Assembly: GCF_037975245.1 (NCBI RefSeq)
Contig: NC_092568.1
Location: 34,628,501-34,692,500, forward strand
Reading direction: 5' to 3'
Origin: Apostichopus japonicus
Taxonomy: Eukaryota; Echinodermata; Holothuroidea; Aspidochirotida; Stichopodidae
Length of the DNA: 64,000 nt
The notes under the pieces are model-generated. The model searched no databases and was not told the DNA's origin. It worked only from the letters and a program-made list of their open reading frames with translations. The position numbers were made by a program, and so were the translations under genes. Position 1 is the first letter of the stretch. Every line of letters begins with the position of its first letter. Of this stretch, positions 12,771-25,872 are shown piece by piece.

Positions 12771-13830
12771 CTGCAGCTACTGTAGTATATGCATTGATCA
12801 GTGCAAGACCAATGCACATCTGGTCAGCAATGGTAAAGTTTGAAAATCTTGTATCCAATTTTTCTTTTTATACTTTCTTGTTTTTAAACATTCCAAATTT
12901 TTCATAGTAATGCATGCTGGTGACCTACCAGTGCCAGCAGGAATGAAAAGCACTTGAAAGGGTTGGGGCAATCACTTCAGTGAATTTGTATCAAATGACT
13001 CACTATCTGTAGTTTGCATTAAGTGATTCATTTTTTGAGGATGGTTATTCCATATCACGTCACAGAGGCTGTTGCTCTGCCATTTAAAGACAAAAAGACC
13101 TAAACAAATTTCTGAGTAGAACATCATGTAAAATAATCACACAGGTCTTGTATTGTAAGCTCATTTGCCATTGATATGTCATCACAGAGTGGAAATGATT
13201 GAGCTGTACACACTGTCTCATAATCCCGGGTGTTCAGAATTTACTTCTAAAAATCATTCCTCTGCGGTTTTGCAAAATTTAATGATCGTATTCGGTCAGA
13301 ACATCGAGAAAAATAGTTTAACATTCCATGCAGCGCCTAAAAAGGCATTTGCCGAAAATAAAAAACTAATACCTTTTATTAGCAATGCACACTAACATGA
13401 CCTAGATTGACCCTTACATCTCTCAAATACAGAACCACCCTATAGGGGACCAAGATCCTTTGGTGTTATTTCAGGTTATAGAGGTTAAGCACTATTTTCG
13501 GAAAATTGTCCACTGCCATATAACCAACAGAAGGGAAACTTTAACAGTTTTAATCAACAGATTATGTAATTGGAATTTTGTCAAACATTCAAATGAAATT
13601 ACGCTTTTTGCTCAGTTGGTATATAGGGGTACTATTCCAGAAATGTTATCATCACTGCACAAAAACCATTCATCCAAGTTTTTACCTTTTCTGGTATGAC
13701 CTTCTCAGGCTATGCAATATTTTATATAATTTCTGTTTCATTTTACACTTTATCAACCAGCATCCTGATGGCGTCTGGGAGAAAACGTATTAGAAGCACT
13801 GAAGGTATAAGAAGGCATCTGAAATAGAGG
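12771..13830. other. Non-coding stretch, no gene seen
   Basis: The small frames at 13,165-13,395 and 13,460-13,793 lack recognisable domains. No transposon ends were found. Confidence 0.45.
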
Positions 13831-13837
13831 TATACCT

Positions 13838-14219
13838 CTACCACAGGTGTGACTCTTATCAAACTAACAAATTTAGCTACTTCCTGAAACACTTACAGGA
13901 TGTGCATTCATCTGAGCCTGGCTTTACTGTAAGATGTGGCATTGCCAATTGTGAAAAAACCTACACAAAACTTAACTCCTACCTCTGTCACATAAGCAGG
14001 GTCCATGGGTATGCACACGTACCAGATGAAGTACACTATGTAGGTGATGTGGTAAATACCATTGTCAATACTGTTGATGCACAGCCAGTGCCAAATGAGG
14101 ATATCAGTGAAGCAATATCTGATACAAGCGATGAAACTATTCAGCGTAATCTAGCCATCATGATTCTAATATGGTGTGAGAAGTATCAATTGCTAAAAAA
14201 TGTCCTAATAATCTCCTAG
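13838..14219 (+). pseudogene. C2H2 zinc-finger-like exon or gene fragment
   Basis: The plus-strand frame contains a two-finger-like pattern: YHRCDSY...FLKHLQDVH (C, then H and H) followed by VRCGIANCEKTY...LCHISRVHG (C-x5-C...H-x4-H). A pyrimidine-rich AG (TCTACCACAG) just before the first Cys could be a splice acceptor. After the fingers the frame runs through an acidic stretch to a stop at 14,217-14,219. No upstream exon, start codon context or downstream domain was found, and the frame ends without a typical C-terminal domain. Such multi-copy zinc-finger ORFs are common in invertebrate genomes and are often transposon-linked. It may be one exon of a larger gene or a relic. Confidence 0.45.
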
Positions 14220-14654
14220 AAAATGTAAATTATATATTTTTTTTTTTGGCTTTTTTTCTGCTTCATAGCTTACGAGATCTGACCTTCGGTTTTTCTTCTT
14301 CTGCCCAAATATATGTTAACTGCATACATCAAATTCGTAACATGACACGAGTGTTTCGAAGGGAAAAAAACATAACATATAGTGACGTCAGCTTCGTTAG
14401 AGGCATGGAATTCAAAATATACTCCCTTCAAGGATCTCATGAATTATGATTATACCTTGAAGGAACGCGCTCGAACAAAATGAACTGAATCATCCACGAA
14501 GAAAACAAGGGAGGGAAAAATAGCATGAATATCGCTTAGCAATATGTTTGCATGTTTCTTGGCCGTGTAGTTGTCTTAATGGGAAGGTGGGCGATAGGAT
14601 GGGTGGGTAGTTGGGAGTAGATGGATGGGTGGAGGTGTTAAGGTTAGGCGTTGT

Positions 14655-14835
14655 GAGGGCGTTGTGGTCAAGTGGTTAAGGCAGTGGACTTGTGATCTAA
14701 GGATTACAGGTTCGAGCCCTGGCCAGATCATTGCGTTGTGTCCTTGGGCAAGGCGCTATATCTCCATTGCCTCTCTTCACCCAGGTCTATAAATGGAGAC
14801 TTGCGCGGTAACTTGTAAATATATTTGCGTCCGCC
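14655..14835 (+). mobile_element. tRNA-derived SINE
   Basis: A tRNA-like head has box A TGGTCAAGTGGTTAAGG (about 14,665) and box B GGTTCGAGCCC (14,709-14,719). It is followed by the tail block 'tgtgtccttgggcaaggc' and 'ccaggtctataaatgg', which is common in deuterostome SINEs. It replaces the position where unit B has promoter sequence, so its insertion or an accompanying deletion removed the TATA-bearing region from copy A. Confidence 0.85.
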
Positions 14836-17444
14836 GATTATATAGAAATGAAATGTTTTTGCACCAAGCTCTTTCCTGTTATTTCATGCCTGCTGATACT
14901 AACAGGTATGAATGTCTGAATGTTTAGATAAACATCTTTTCAGTACAAATGAAACTCGTTCATGTGATATTCTTTTACTTATGTCGTCAATTTCAATAGA
15001 ATATGTCATTCTGCTGTATCCATGGTCTCAAAACGACATACTCGTTAGGGATAAAATGGTGGATAACTTGTGAAAGTTGAGGACCAACCCGCTAGGCATG
15101 AACAGACGATACGAAGAGGTATTCTAACTTGTCTTTATTTTTGTGTTTTTTGGTCAACTTTGGTCCTTAGCTCAATAATGGAGGATAACCAAAGAACGTA
15201 CGGCAGTACGGCCAGTACCAACGAAGAGGGAAGTCTCGCTTATAGTCAGGGGCGTATCCAGGATTTTCTTACCCTGGGGCGGGAATTACTATCTAAGCGG
15301 AGCGCTACCATTGGTTGGCGCGGAGCGTACAAGAAAATTTCTGGTTTTGATATCCCCCAGATCACCGGAAATGGCACTCGGACTCGAAAATGACCAACCA
15401 GATGTACAATTTTGCCTGAGAACCGAGTATTTCCTTTTAGTTTTCCTTTTCCACCCATAACCTTTATGAAGATTGTCACAAGTCACACATCATGTTCGAC
15501 CTCATCGCATCTCCTGTGGGTCATTGCTTATGTAGGTGATTCTACGTCGCGGCCCACAATACCCGTCAGTCCCAATTTTTAAGGTTTTAAGCCCATTATT
15601 GTTCAGAATTTGAAAATTCCCTTTTCTCGTGAAATAAATTCACTTCAACACATAGCCATAATGTTGCACAAAATTTCATATATGGACAACCAATATAGAG
15701 AAAACTCCTTTAACCCCTAGCAGACCTGTCAATATTGCATGAATAGAGGTAAGTATGTTTAAGAATGCTGGTCAGGGGATTTGCGAAAATTCAGACACAG
15801 TTAATTTATAGCTGCATGGACGCAGATCAGTCTTGTACAATGGTGGGGCCCCTTCTATCTAAGCGGAGCGCGACCATTGGTTCGCGTGTAGCGTACAAAC
15901 ATTTTTTGGCAAATATTCCTCGCAGATCGCCGGAAATAACCCAATGATGCTCCCAAACCTTTTTAAGTTTTAGACCTCATGGCTTAGAAATTTAGTTTTG
16001 GAAAATACATGGGCGTCTGCAGAAAAAAATCAGGGGACAAATAATCCAAGTAGACTTTTGTATATACGATGGGTCTGGGATCCTCTCCCAGAAAACAATT
16101 ATAGATCGCCGCAAATGCGAGTTCCGTCCTATATTTAACAACTGTGGATAAATATAATGAAATGAGAATTGGACGTGAAGCTATCTCAAATTGGCAACAC
16201 ACAGTGTGAGTTGTTAACGATTTTTTTGTTCGCACTCAGTCCGTTTTGCTGACCACAATTTACCAGTCTCGTGCATAGAGTATGTTTCACATGATTGAAT
16301 GTGTAAATACTTCACGTCACGCCTAACAGTGTCAATAGTAATAATTATCGTCTTTTAGAGCATGTCATTTGCACAATGCTGGATCAAACTGCGCCAAAGT
16401 TCAATACACTGGAATTTTAAAGGCAACGTTTGGTCAAGACAACTTGGTGGTGGAACGGTATATCATGTCCCCGCCACTGAAAAAGTTTGTGGGGACGCGT
16501 CCCGCTGTCCCCGCCAGGATCTGCGCCCATGTATTGGTGCACAAATATTAAAACCTATCATAACGGCTATTATAAAACTTCGTTGAAGGAAATTAAAAAA
16601 TACCAGATATTTCCGAAACCGACCACTACACACGTAGACAGTTTGGAGGCTGTTTCTCCTGGAACGCCATTTTCATGCTCACTGATATGATTTGATATCT
16701 GCTGCTTGCTTTACAAATTCGAATAATTGAAATGAGACTGAAATAAATACGGTAAGTTTTATTTGTTTGTTGGCAATGCCCCACATTCTTTTCATTTCAT
16801 TTCTTGGGATTTTTCGGGCCTGATCTTGGGAAATTGCAAAATCGGGAGTGGTCACAATCCGTGTAGGTCAGTGCACGACATCTAGACGTCACTAAACCAG
16901 GGAGTTGTTATGGAACAACTCCCTTCTAAAACACAACCCGATCACTTGCTATCGATGAAGTGGTGTGTTGCCGGATTTTGTCAAAGTCTTGGTACTACGG
17001 GCGAAGGTCATTAATTAAGCTTCGTAACTCATCGGGAAGCGATTAGAGGGGTTGGCTTAGGGTTGTGGGGCGCGCGTTTTCATGCAAATGGGAACAATCT
17101 CAAGAAGTGATAGGTGCGTCCGCCCCCCCCCCCCCCACGGCAATGATACGCCCTTGGATCCACTGCATGATATTCACAGGAAATGTGCTCAATTCTCAAA
17201 TCGCATCTGGATTCATTGTATGAGTTACGTACTAGGTTTGGGGTAACAATTAACATTCAAGTCGGGGTGTATAACATTTTATCTCTGGATGGCAGTGTTG
17301 CATAGACATATGTCTAGTGCAGTTCGTATATAGATCCTGATCCAATACCGAAATGCGTCATGGTCCCCGACGAGTCGGTCGAGTTCAAGACCAGCCACAG
17401 TTGGTTTTAAAGCACAATTGTACAACTGCTTAAGGCGTCCACAC

Positions 17445-17665
<221 letters not shown>

Positions 17666-17798
17666 TTCATTTGCCTTTGTCGTTTACCTCCATTGCATTA
17701 ACATAAAGTCTGTTCAAAGTATCTCTTTTGAGATCCGGCTTTAGGAATCACAAATGATTTCGAGTTGATTAGCATCATGTTTGATCTCTAGAGTAAGG

Positions 17799-18152
17799 CA
17801 AAATATGTCACCAAAAACAGAACCAAAAACCGTGCAACAAAAACATGGAATCTTCTAATGAACGATTTAAAGAGTAAAAAGTCAGTCACATCCTTTAAGA
17901 AGTGGTTTTGTAAGGAAATAATAGCTAGTTACTGACTAAAACTAAATTATACCTGTATGTAATTACTATATATATATATTGAACATTTAATTTGTATTTA
18001 TATCTATGTATGTATTCATACACATGTATATATTTTGTTTTTTCTTTTCTTTTCTTTCTTCAGGGAGTCTTCCACATTGTTAAGCTTTTAAGCTTTATGG
18101 AAGACTTCCTCCTCTTTGTACTTTTGTGGCAAACAAATAAATAAATAAAAAC
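17799..18152 (+). mobile_element. 3' end of a non-LTR retrotransposon (CR1/L2/Jockey-like)
   Basis: The open frame ending at TGA 17,933-17,935 has the typical LINE ORF2 C-terminus NRATKTWNLLMNDLKSKK followed by SVTSFKKWF and a terminal ASY. The 3' UTR contains an inverted repeat (GGAGTCTTCCA at 18,064 with TGGAAGACTTCC at 18,098) and ends in an (aaat)n tail at about 18,135-18,150. A 3' hairpin plus a short-repeat tail is characteristic of CR1/L2-type elements. It is 5'-truncated. Confidence 0.85.
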
Positions 18153-18247
18153 AGAACTAGTATTGTTCGATACAGGTGACAAACGCCTACAGTGGAATTA
18201 CGATCTTCCTTACCGGTTTCGAACCTCTGGACATACAATCAGCGTAC

Positions 18248-18360
18248 ATAGCCTAGTGGTTAGGGTGTCCGCGTACAGAGCGGAAGGCCCGTGGTTCGAA
18301 TCCCGGTGGAGTCTGAAAGTTTTTTTACTGTTCTGGATTTTCCAACTCATTACGATTTTC
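18248..18360 (+). mobile_element. tRNA-derived SINE
   Basis: Box A TAGTGGTTAGGG (18,254-18,265) and box B GGTTCGAATCC (18,293-18,303) are spaced as in a tRNA head. The body 'actgttctggattttccaac' is shared with the 17,556 copy. A (TA)n run follows at 18,365-18,392. Confidence 0.88.
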
Positions 18361-18398
<38 letters not shown>

Positions 18399-19229
18399 TA
18401 GTAAGAGGAAAAACGGAATCGTCACAAATGGAGTTGTTGGTTGAAGGGGTAGGCTGAGGCGCACGCCCCTTCCGAAATCATCGATCCGTCACTGGCTACC
18501 CTGTGTATATAATAGGGATCAGCGCTGTAATTATGTCACTGTTCCTCTTTCTCTTCCCGGTGTCTTGGTGTTTTTCTTCTGCTCCCTCCTTTTCTTCTTT
18601 TCTCCTTTTCTCTTTTTTATCTCTTTTTTCTTTTTCTTTACTTTTCTCTTCCTTCCTCCTCTTCCCCCCTCTTTTTCCCCTTTTTTCTTCTCCCTTTTCT
18701 CTCCTCTTGTTCTTACCCGGTGGGGGGGGGGGGGGGGGGTGCGCGCCGCCAACGCCTCCCTGGATACGCGCCTGATAGTAAAGGTAAGTTTAAAGCAGCA
18801 TTTTGCGTTTGTCCAGAATTTTTCCGTGTCTATCGAGTTTTCATCATAATACGATCACAAAAGACAAAACTAAGACTTTCTCATACTTTTTCCCCCACAT
18901 CGAACGTTAATTAGCAAGTAATTAAGGATATTATATGATTCTGAGAATTGTGTCTCCCAGACACAATCGACATTAGTATTTATCACATGCAGCTCTACAA
19001 ACCGCCTATTCAAATTCAACCAATCAGTGAAGAGATGTTTATGTATGACTTGGAGCTTAAAATAGACTCAGTCATTGGCATGGTAATCCCTCAGCGTCTT
19101 TACCGTGAGTAAAGTGTACACGCACGTAAGCCTACTGTACGTAGTACTTAGCAAAGTATTTAGTGTCGTATAATTGCTACATGCACACAATACTATAACC
19201 TGGTGACGAAGTGACAAAAGAATAAAACA

Positions 19230-20492
19230 ATGGAGAAGCGCTCAAATGGGAAATATAAATTTTTGAAGAACCTAACTTCACCTGAAAAGAGAAAATGGCG
19301 GAAAGCCCAGAAGAAAAAGTGTCACGACACCGTGTCCCTTTCGGGAATCAATGGGAAAGATGGAGCGAAGTGAAGAGGAATTTACATCTGAAGAGTGATT
19401 CAGAAGTCACTCGACTTCTACTCGACAGGTAAGCAAAGGATAGAATTGTTCGTTACAATTTTTGTTTACATGATTTAACGTTACTTCTCATTATCGGTGA
19501 GAGAAACTGAGACCGAACCTCTGCCTCCACTATTATTACTACAGTATCTAGTTTAGCCTAGGCCAGTATAGGGGCCTATACTAAGTCTATAGTACTACTA
19601 GTAGTATAGTGTACTTAGCCTATTATTTACTAGCACAACCAAGGCCAGTTAGGCTAAACGCTCTTACTTTTCTTACTCTTTCTTCACAGTCATAGTCTAA
19701 TCAAATTGCAACAAGTTTTTGTTCTTGATACAGTGCTAACTAACGTTCACGCCCGACGCATAGATACTTTACACTAGACTTTACAAGGCATGGGCTATGA
19801 TGGCAGTGATTGCATATGCAGTAGCCGAAATCACGAGGCCTACGTTCTGGCGGTTCCCGTTAGTTTCATGCCCTAAATAATGTTTGTTTCATCCCCTAAA
19901 AACGTTTCTTACCTCTGTACCTCCTCAATCATGGGGAGGAAATTATCGTTTTTCCATGGAGGAAGCTGATGAAAGCATATTGGCTAGGCTATGTGGAAAG
20001 AATAAATTTAGTAGGCCTAGGGCCTAAGTGGAATAACTGTAGGGATTTCTTTTCATTTCTACCTTTTCTACAAATATCTCTTCCCATATAGCCTAGCCAA
20101 TTTGCCTCCCTTGGAAAATGTTTCTTTGATTGAAATCGTTATTTTCTCTCCTAAATCAAAAATTACAGTTACTTCAGTACCTAACTCTTTCTACGTAGCC
20201 TAGCCAAATGTCTTCTTGCTTGAATTCCTCCCCTGAGAAACAGTACTTTCCTCCCTGAGTGATAGTTTATTTTTGTGATTCTACTTTCAGGTTTACAAGG
20301 AATTTCTCAAAGTCTGCAGGCAGATGGACCTGTGTTCCTGTTATGGAAAAGAATAGTTACAAGTACATTCCGCAACTGATGAAGGACATATTTAGACGGA
20401 GGCTTGATGATGACAATTCTCAACTAGGACGTGTTGTCGTGTTGTTCTTGCTGAGGATGACCCAAGGCACATCTCTGGTACAATTCGCCTGA
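19230..20492 (+). pseudogene. Two-exon ORF of the TTAA transposon, frameshifted
   Basis: Exon 1 runs from ATG 19,230 (MEKRSNGKYKFLKNL, Lys-rich) to a consensus donor at 19,428|gtaagc. A one-base slip in the A-rich run near 19,315 is needed to reach the second half, which contains GNQWERWSEVKRNLHLKSDS and ends RLLLDR. Exon 2 starts at 20,291 after TACTTTCAG and is in phase (codon AG|G). It continues KNSYKYIPQLMKDIFRRRL to a stop at 20,490-20,492. The W-x2-W...LKS-x4-V-x2-LLLD pattern resembles short DNA-binding or accessory modules in other transposon-linked invertebrate ORFs, but I do not recognise a named family. No catalytic triad is visible. Confidence 0.5.
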
Positions 20493-20508
20493 GCCAACCT
20501 CCATCAGT

Positions 20509-20770
20509 TTTACAGCTTCTTGCAAGCCATCATAGCAGAATATGGGACCAAGTTCTACTGTTGTAATGAGTCAAATCTATAAGTCTTCCTTGCATCAGCA
20601 AGTGATATCATTTTTTTTTGGGTGGGGGGGGGGGTGGGATGGAGTTGTTGCACAGCTTGTTGCAAGCCATCAGAGCATCATGGGGCCTAGTTCTACTTTG
20701 TAATAAGTCAAATCTATTAATCTTCCTCGCTTCAGCAAGTAATATTATTTGGGGGTGGGGGGAGGTTGGA
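20509..20770 (+). repeat. Tandem duplication, period about 142 bp
   Basis: Two copies of a block starting 'acagctt-ttgcaagccatca' (20,510 and 20,652) and running through 'agtcaaatctat-a-tcttcc' to a G-rich end. The first copy overlaps the region just after the stop of the transposon ORF. Confidence 0.85.
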
Positions 20771-21329
20771 GTGATTGCAACCTGCATGTCTCCTACAACT
20801 TTGCAGTAATTTAAAAAGTGGTAGGGGTGGGGGGCTTCTTTTCTCATAGTCATCAGTCATGCCAATTGATCTAAAACATAATGCATGTACTAGTTTGGAA
20901 TCAGGTTTGGACTCGAAGAACTATTCCTTTTTTTCAATTTTTGTTGTTGTAAAGATCAGCAGACTTATTCTAAGCACATTCATCAATAAAAAATGAACAC
21001 TTAATTGAACTTGTTATGTGTATTGAAGCTTATTAATGTCCATGTTTCAGAATAAATTAGCACATTAAATTGGAAGATTTTTCAGATTGAAGTAAGAACA
21101 GCAGTGAAAGAAACTGTGTGTTTATTCAAAGCCCTGAATGGTAAAGTTAAGGAACACAGAAAAATTGAGAAAAACCATGATCACGTCTTTCACAAAAAGA
21201 AAATGTAATACTAATAACATGTCTATAATCTTAGATGATAGTGAAAACAAGTCTATATTTGGCAAGGAATACAACTGATCAAGAAATAAAGAACTGAATA
21301 CAAGTGAATGATTAAGTCAAGGAAATAGA

Positions 21330-21930
21330 GAATATCTTTGACCCTAGATCACTTTGACCTATGGAAAACAATAGCAATCAATTACTCTCCAGGGGCTACA
21401 TATGTAACAGTTAACCAACTTCTCTTCTTGAGATATGGCATTAGCACTAATGGCCATAAGCATAACAATGGGATTATCTACCCACCGAGTGTTATTAACA
21501 TTTGCCATGAAACCAACTTTCACTTCTTGGGATATGAACTATTGTCCTCAAAATGACCTTCATGGTTAACAAAATGTTTTACCTTCTAACCAAGGGCCAA
21601 CTATATAGCTAGTTTGAAGTTCAAACAACTTTCACTTCTTGATATTGTTTATAAGTTTTCAAGAGTTGAACATCTCTTGACCTAAAATGACCTTTAACCT
21701 CCAGGAAAAATAATAGGGTTCATCTACTTACCAAGTGCTATCTACATAGCAAGTTGGATGTCAAACCAACTAGCACTTCTTGAGATACTGTTTTTACACA
21801 GATTTCAAATGCTGACCTCAAATGACCTTTAAACTCGATGCAAAACAATAAGGATCATCTACTCTTCAAAGACTACCTATATACAAAGTTTGAATTCAAG
21901 CAACTTTTACTTCTTGAGATGTTGAGTGTA
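21330..21930 (-). repeat. Diverged satellite-like repeat array, locus 3
   Basis: On the minus strand the blocks 'tatctcaagaagtg', 'gtagatagcacttggtaag', 'aggttaaaggtcatttt' recur in the order seen at 11,830-12,770. About four copies lie inside the TTAA transposon. The open frames at 21,338-21,556 and 21,838-22,143 overlap it. Confidence 0.8.
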
Positions 21931-22414
21931 CATAAATCAAAAGAGTGCCGGATGGGTTTCAAGCAGTTGCATTACCAGTTGTCGAGGCTGTTGAACATCT
22001 ACATTACCAACCATTGCCTAAGAAGAAAAGTGAAGAAAAAAGAGTATCATTTATTTTGCTTAAGTAATAATATCATTGCTTTTGATGATAGACAGCACTT
22101 ATTGATTGTGTTGCTTTGGGTGTTTAATATACATGTGATATAAGAAGATAGACATAAAATATATTGTTTGAACACTACACCAAGTACTACGAAGTGCTCT
22201 GTTTTTCAAAACGTGCTTTCAGACAAACAGTATTTTGCTTCCAAAAAGGATTAGCAAATATAACCCTTTGATAATTGATGTCATTTAAAAATAACTATTT
22301 TCAGTATGACAATCTAGCCAGCTACTTATGTTGCTAGTATTCTTTAATTGAGCAAGCCATTCTGTTATTACTCTGAGTTTAACTGTTTAAAGAATTACCA
22401 GCTGTTACTTTGCA

Positions 22415-22601
22415 GATCCCACAATTTTGCATATTGAAACGTACCCTTATATTTCCCATTCACTCCTTTTGGCGTTCTTCTACCTGCCTCCTAGCTGCAG
22501 CTGCTGTTAGCCGGGTTGTCCCGTTGTCTGGTGTTACCCAGGAGCTAACCTCTACTCTACTTCTGCCAGCCCTCCTTGGTGTTTCATCACCAGATGGTTG
22601 C
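22415..22601 (-). other. Possible terminal coding exon in the TTAA transposon
   Basis: On the minus strand a good acceptor (GCTACCTTCTTAG) is followed by an open frame that includes PSGDETPRRAGRSRVEV, SSWVTPDNGTTRLTAAAARR and QVEERQKE, then TGA. Composition is coding-like and much less AT-rich than the surroundings. No upstream exon was confirmed, and the function is unknown. Confidence 0.35.
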
Positions 22602-24689
22602 TAAGAAGGTAGCAAAAGGTTTCAAATTATAACCATGTCTTTGGATCCGCTGCTAAAATGTATTGCTCTCATTTACTGGTGACATATGACTAGATGCTAT
22701 TTATCACTTTCATGGAATGGTTGTACACTTTACTATAAAATTTATAGAACAGCAGACATTGCATGTTGCCCTAGGTTTCAGTTTCCCGACCTGTTAGTTC
22801 CTCCCCTGAAAATTTTAGTTTCCTCTACTAAATACGTTACTTTCCTCCCCTACATCAAGGTAGTAAAGTATCGCATTCAGGTTAGGAAACTAATATGCTT
22901 GTTGAATGAAACTTAAAAAAAAGGTTACTTACTACACTCACACATAATGATAAAAATCGCCTAAATCATCAATTGCAATTACTACAGTTTTGCAAAGCAC
23001 TTGCTACAAAGCACTACTTAAATCTCCACATGGCCTAGCCAGTATGCCTTATTGCATTCCCTTATGAGAAACGTTACTTTCATCTCCTGAAAAACGTTAT
23101 TTTCTCCCATGTTGTAAGAGGAAAAAGCTAACGTTTTTCAAGAGATCCGGGAAAAGAGGCCCCCATTGCGATACACTCGTAGCTACATTGCTTTTAGTGC
23201 AAAATTCACAGCGTGTACATAACGTTATTCAGGCCTAACCAGTGTAAGTCACACACTAATAGGTCTGATTGTACTACAGTAACTAGCCTATGTAACACCG
23301 AGTACAGTGATACAATATCGTTCTAGAGAATGTTACGTACCGATCGAGTTCTTGCTGGTTCAATGACTTTCTCTCTTGTGTATCCTTGCTACAAAGCTGG
23401 TTTTATTTTCGCGGAGCGACGAATTTTCTTGGGTTTTTAGGGCATCGTATGCAATGAGATATGCCGTAAGTGTCCCTTCGCGCAATACGTACATCTCCTC
23501 AGCTGATTTTTGTTTACTGTTTACCTTGCTATTCAAAGTACCTTTTTCGTTATACATATTCACAAGGTTCCTTTATGTGGGAGGAGTCTATCGAAGTCAA
23601 AGATTCAAAATACGAAAACCAGAAAATGTCATATTTTTGCACTTTTCGGGAATAGTTTGAGTTGAAACTTTACAGTTAGCTTAGTTTACGTCATTGGTAT
23701 AGTATCGGATATAGTATATAGTATTGGAAAACCTCGAGAATCAACGCAAAATGCTGCTTTAAAACCTGTGAGCATTGCAGTACTCGAGTGGTTCGCTTCA
23801 ACTAAAGCTGAACAGGAAAAGAATATGAATCATTGTGTCTATAGTGATGTATATATACTTACCGCTAAGAACATAGGCTATATACGTGAGCATAACAATT
23901 GATGCCGATTTATTATTAGGTTGTTTCATTAATGTCTCAACAACACAAATTGTATACCCAAAATGTTGAAACATGTCTTGTATTTGTTTGTATCAAGAGA
24001 AAAGACTGTTGAAAAGAAATTTCCACTCTTACAATATAAGATTAAGTGATATCAAGGGACAGAGAGAATGGGCCCAGAGAGAACCACTCTATACTTACAT
24101 AGAACAATGCGCAGGACGGGCAAGAACGTAAGCCACTCAAGGGTAAAGCTTTTATTGAGGACCCGCATATGCTACCCCGGTCAGTGCAAGAATGTGAGCC
24201 GATCTTTTTCGTGAGCCGCCCAATGAGGATCCCTGCTATAGATCTATAAAACACTTTTTTAAAAGAGCTATAAAAGCATAGAGCCTAATTTGCATATTAA
24301 ACTTGAAGCTTAACAGTATTGTCAATTGTGGTCACGTAATCATTATATAAACTGATTGTTTCATTGCGTGCTGGCCAGTAACACCACGTTCAACCCCATT
24401 GTCAAGACAGACAATGGAATAACAAAAAAATGGTGAAAACGATCGTTTGTGACCCTGATGAGTTTACTCTATGTTAAAGGTCGCAATGAAACCCAATCAG
24501 GAACAATTCCTTTCCTGATTTATACGCACAAATAAACATATGCACCCTATATTTATGTTGATAACCCCCATTGTTCCTTTTTATACTTCACAAACATCGT
24601 CATGGCATTATATGATGTTATTGAATAAAATGACCTCATCATTTTCAAATCAAACGGAAAATGAGAGCCTATAGGTTTAAAGAGCTCGT

Positions 24690-24815
24690 AAATTAAAACA
24701 CGGTTTGTGTTATATGGCATTGTACGGTATGTACACGGTATGTGCTATATGGCATTGTACGATATGTACAAGGTACTTGCAATATGGCATTGCACGTTAT
24801 GTACAAGGTATGTGC
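24690..24815 (+). repeat. 35-bp intronic minisatellite, copy A (about 3 units)
   Basis: Units of the form 'gtacggtatgtacaaggta' plus 'tgtgctatatggcatt' repeat about three times. The same array sits at the same place in intron 1 of copies B (33,470-33,670) and C (40,335-40,390) with different copy numbers. Confidence 0.85.
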
Positions 24816-25796
24816 TTAAATCGTACTCTCACTGTTCATGTGTACAATCACAGTTATTAACGCTGTACTGTATGGCTGAATAGATAAATCTCAGAAAGTG
24901 ACGGTGTCTTTAACCGTGGTGACATTGAATTTTTGTTGTAATCACTTTCCGTTTTGATATCGTTTTTCCGCTTACAAACAGTGAAACGATGCTAATGGCG
25001 TTTGAAAGAGAAAACATATTGTACATAACTGCATGTGTGAAAGATATGACAGGATACTAACCCTTGTGTTTTTTTTTATGTAACTTCTCCGTTACCACCT
25101 CATCGGTAGGAATAAAAAACTTCACAGACTTCAGAGTTAATTTCTTCACCAATTTAAATTATACAGAGTGAAATAAACCCATAAGGTGTGTTAATAATTG
25201 AATAGACCATTCCTTTCCTCATTTATTTTTTTTCGTAGAATTACGAGGCTTGCAAATTTCTCAGTTGTTTGCAATATCTACAGACATGCAGTCACTCTTT
25301 GATAAAAGTGTAATTTCATTGGCTGAGTATTCTAATCTGTTAATGGATCACCATGAGTGAGCAGTCATCTCCATCGACGGGACAGATCCAGGAATTTATG
25401 AAGGAGGAGGTATAACCCTAGCTGGGGTAATTGAAGCCGACTGGGACTCCCCCCCCCCCACCCCAAAGAATTTGTATGCTGCGAGGTTGAAAACGGGTGG
25501 GGTATAAATCATCGCATATACTCCTGGAATTGCGCGGGTTCAGCATTATGGTCATCGTCCTTGTCATCACCAATACCATCACTGTTACCCTCATAGTTTG
25601 ACATAAATAATAAACCCATGAAGAGGAAGTCCAGAAAGAAAATGACGAAAGCAGCCTGTCGAAAGGGTGAAAGAGAAGGGTTAAGGGAAGGGGAGCCAAA
25701 CTTCTAAAGTCTTCTTTTGATCTGATAAGATAAAAAGAATGACCTCTTCCAACCACCTTTAAACACGACAATATCATGAAAATGCCGACAAAAATG

Positions 25797-25872
25797 AAAT
25801 AATAATAATAATACAAATCCTAATAATAATAATAATCAAAATCATAACAATAATCATAATAATCATAAAGTC
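25797..25872 (+). repeat. (TAA)n microsatellite, shared among units
   Basis: Imperfect ataat/taa runs. Equivalent runs occur at 34,635-34,715, 42,025-42,085 and 46,593-46,826, always a few hundred bases before exon 2. Confidence 0.9.

Larger units (their letters stand above)
18794..23758. mobile_element. 5.0-kb TIR transposon with TTAA target duplication, in intron 1 of copy A
   Basis: Terminal inverted repeats begin AGCAGCATTTTGCGTT at 18,794 and end as the exact inverse at 23,758. TTAA flanks both ends (18,790-18,793 and 23,759-23,762), and the symmetry extends to TTTAAA. Copies B and C read continuously from 'gtaagtt' to 'ctgtgagtattgcag', so this is an insertion. TTAA duplications are known from piggyBac and Kolobok superfamilies; the TIR start does not match the usual piggyBac CCC, so I favour Kolobok-like or unclassified. 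It holds a two-exon coding relic on the plus strand (19,230-20,492), a possible terminal exon on the minus strand (22,415-22,601), a tandem duplication and a satellite-like block. Confidence 0.88.

Noticed and set aside
18248-18325. tRNA gene
   Set aside because: Boxes A and B are present, but the head is joined to a SINE body repeated at 17,556 and the acceptor-stem pairing is not convincing.
18503-18849. Overlapping Ser/Phe-rich and Arg/Lys-rich ORFs
   Set aside because: A pyrimidine-rich low-complexity tract inside the TIR element explains both.
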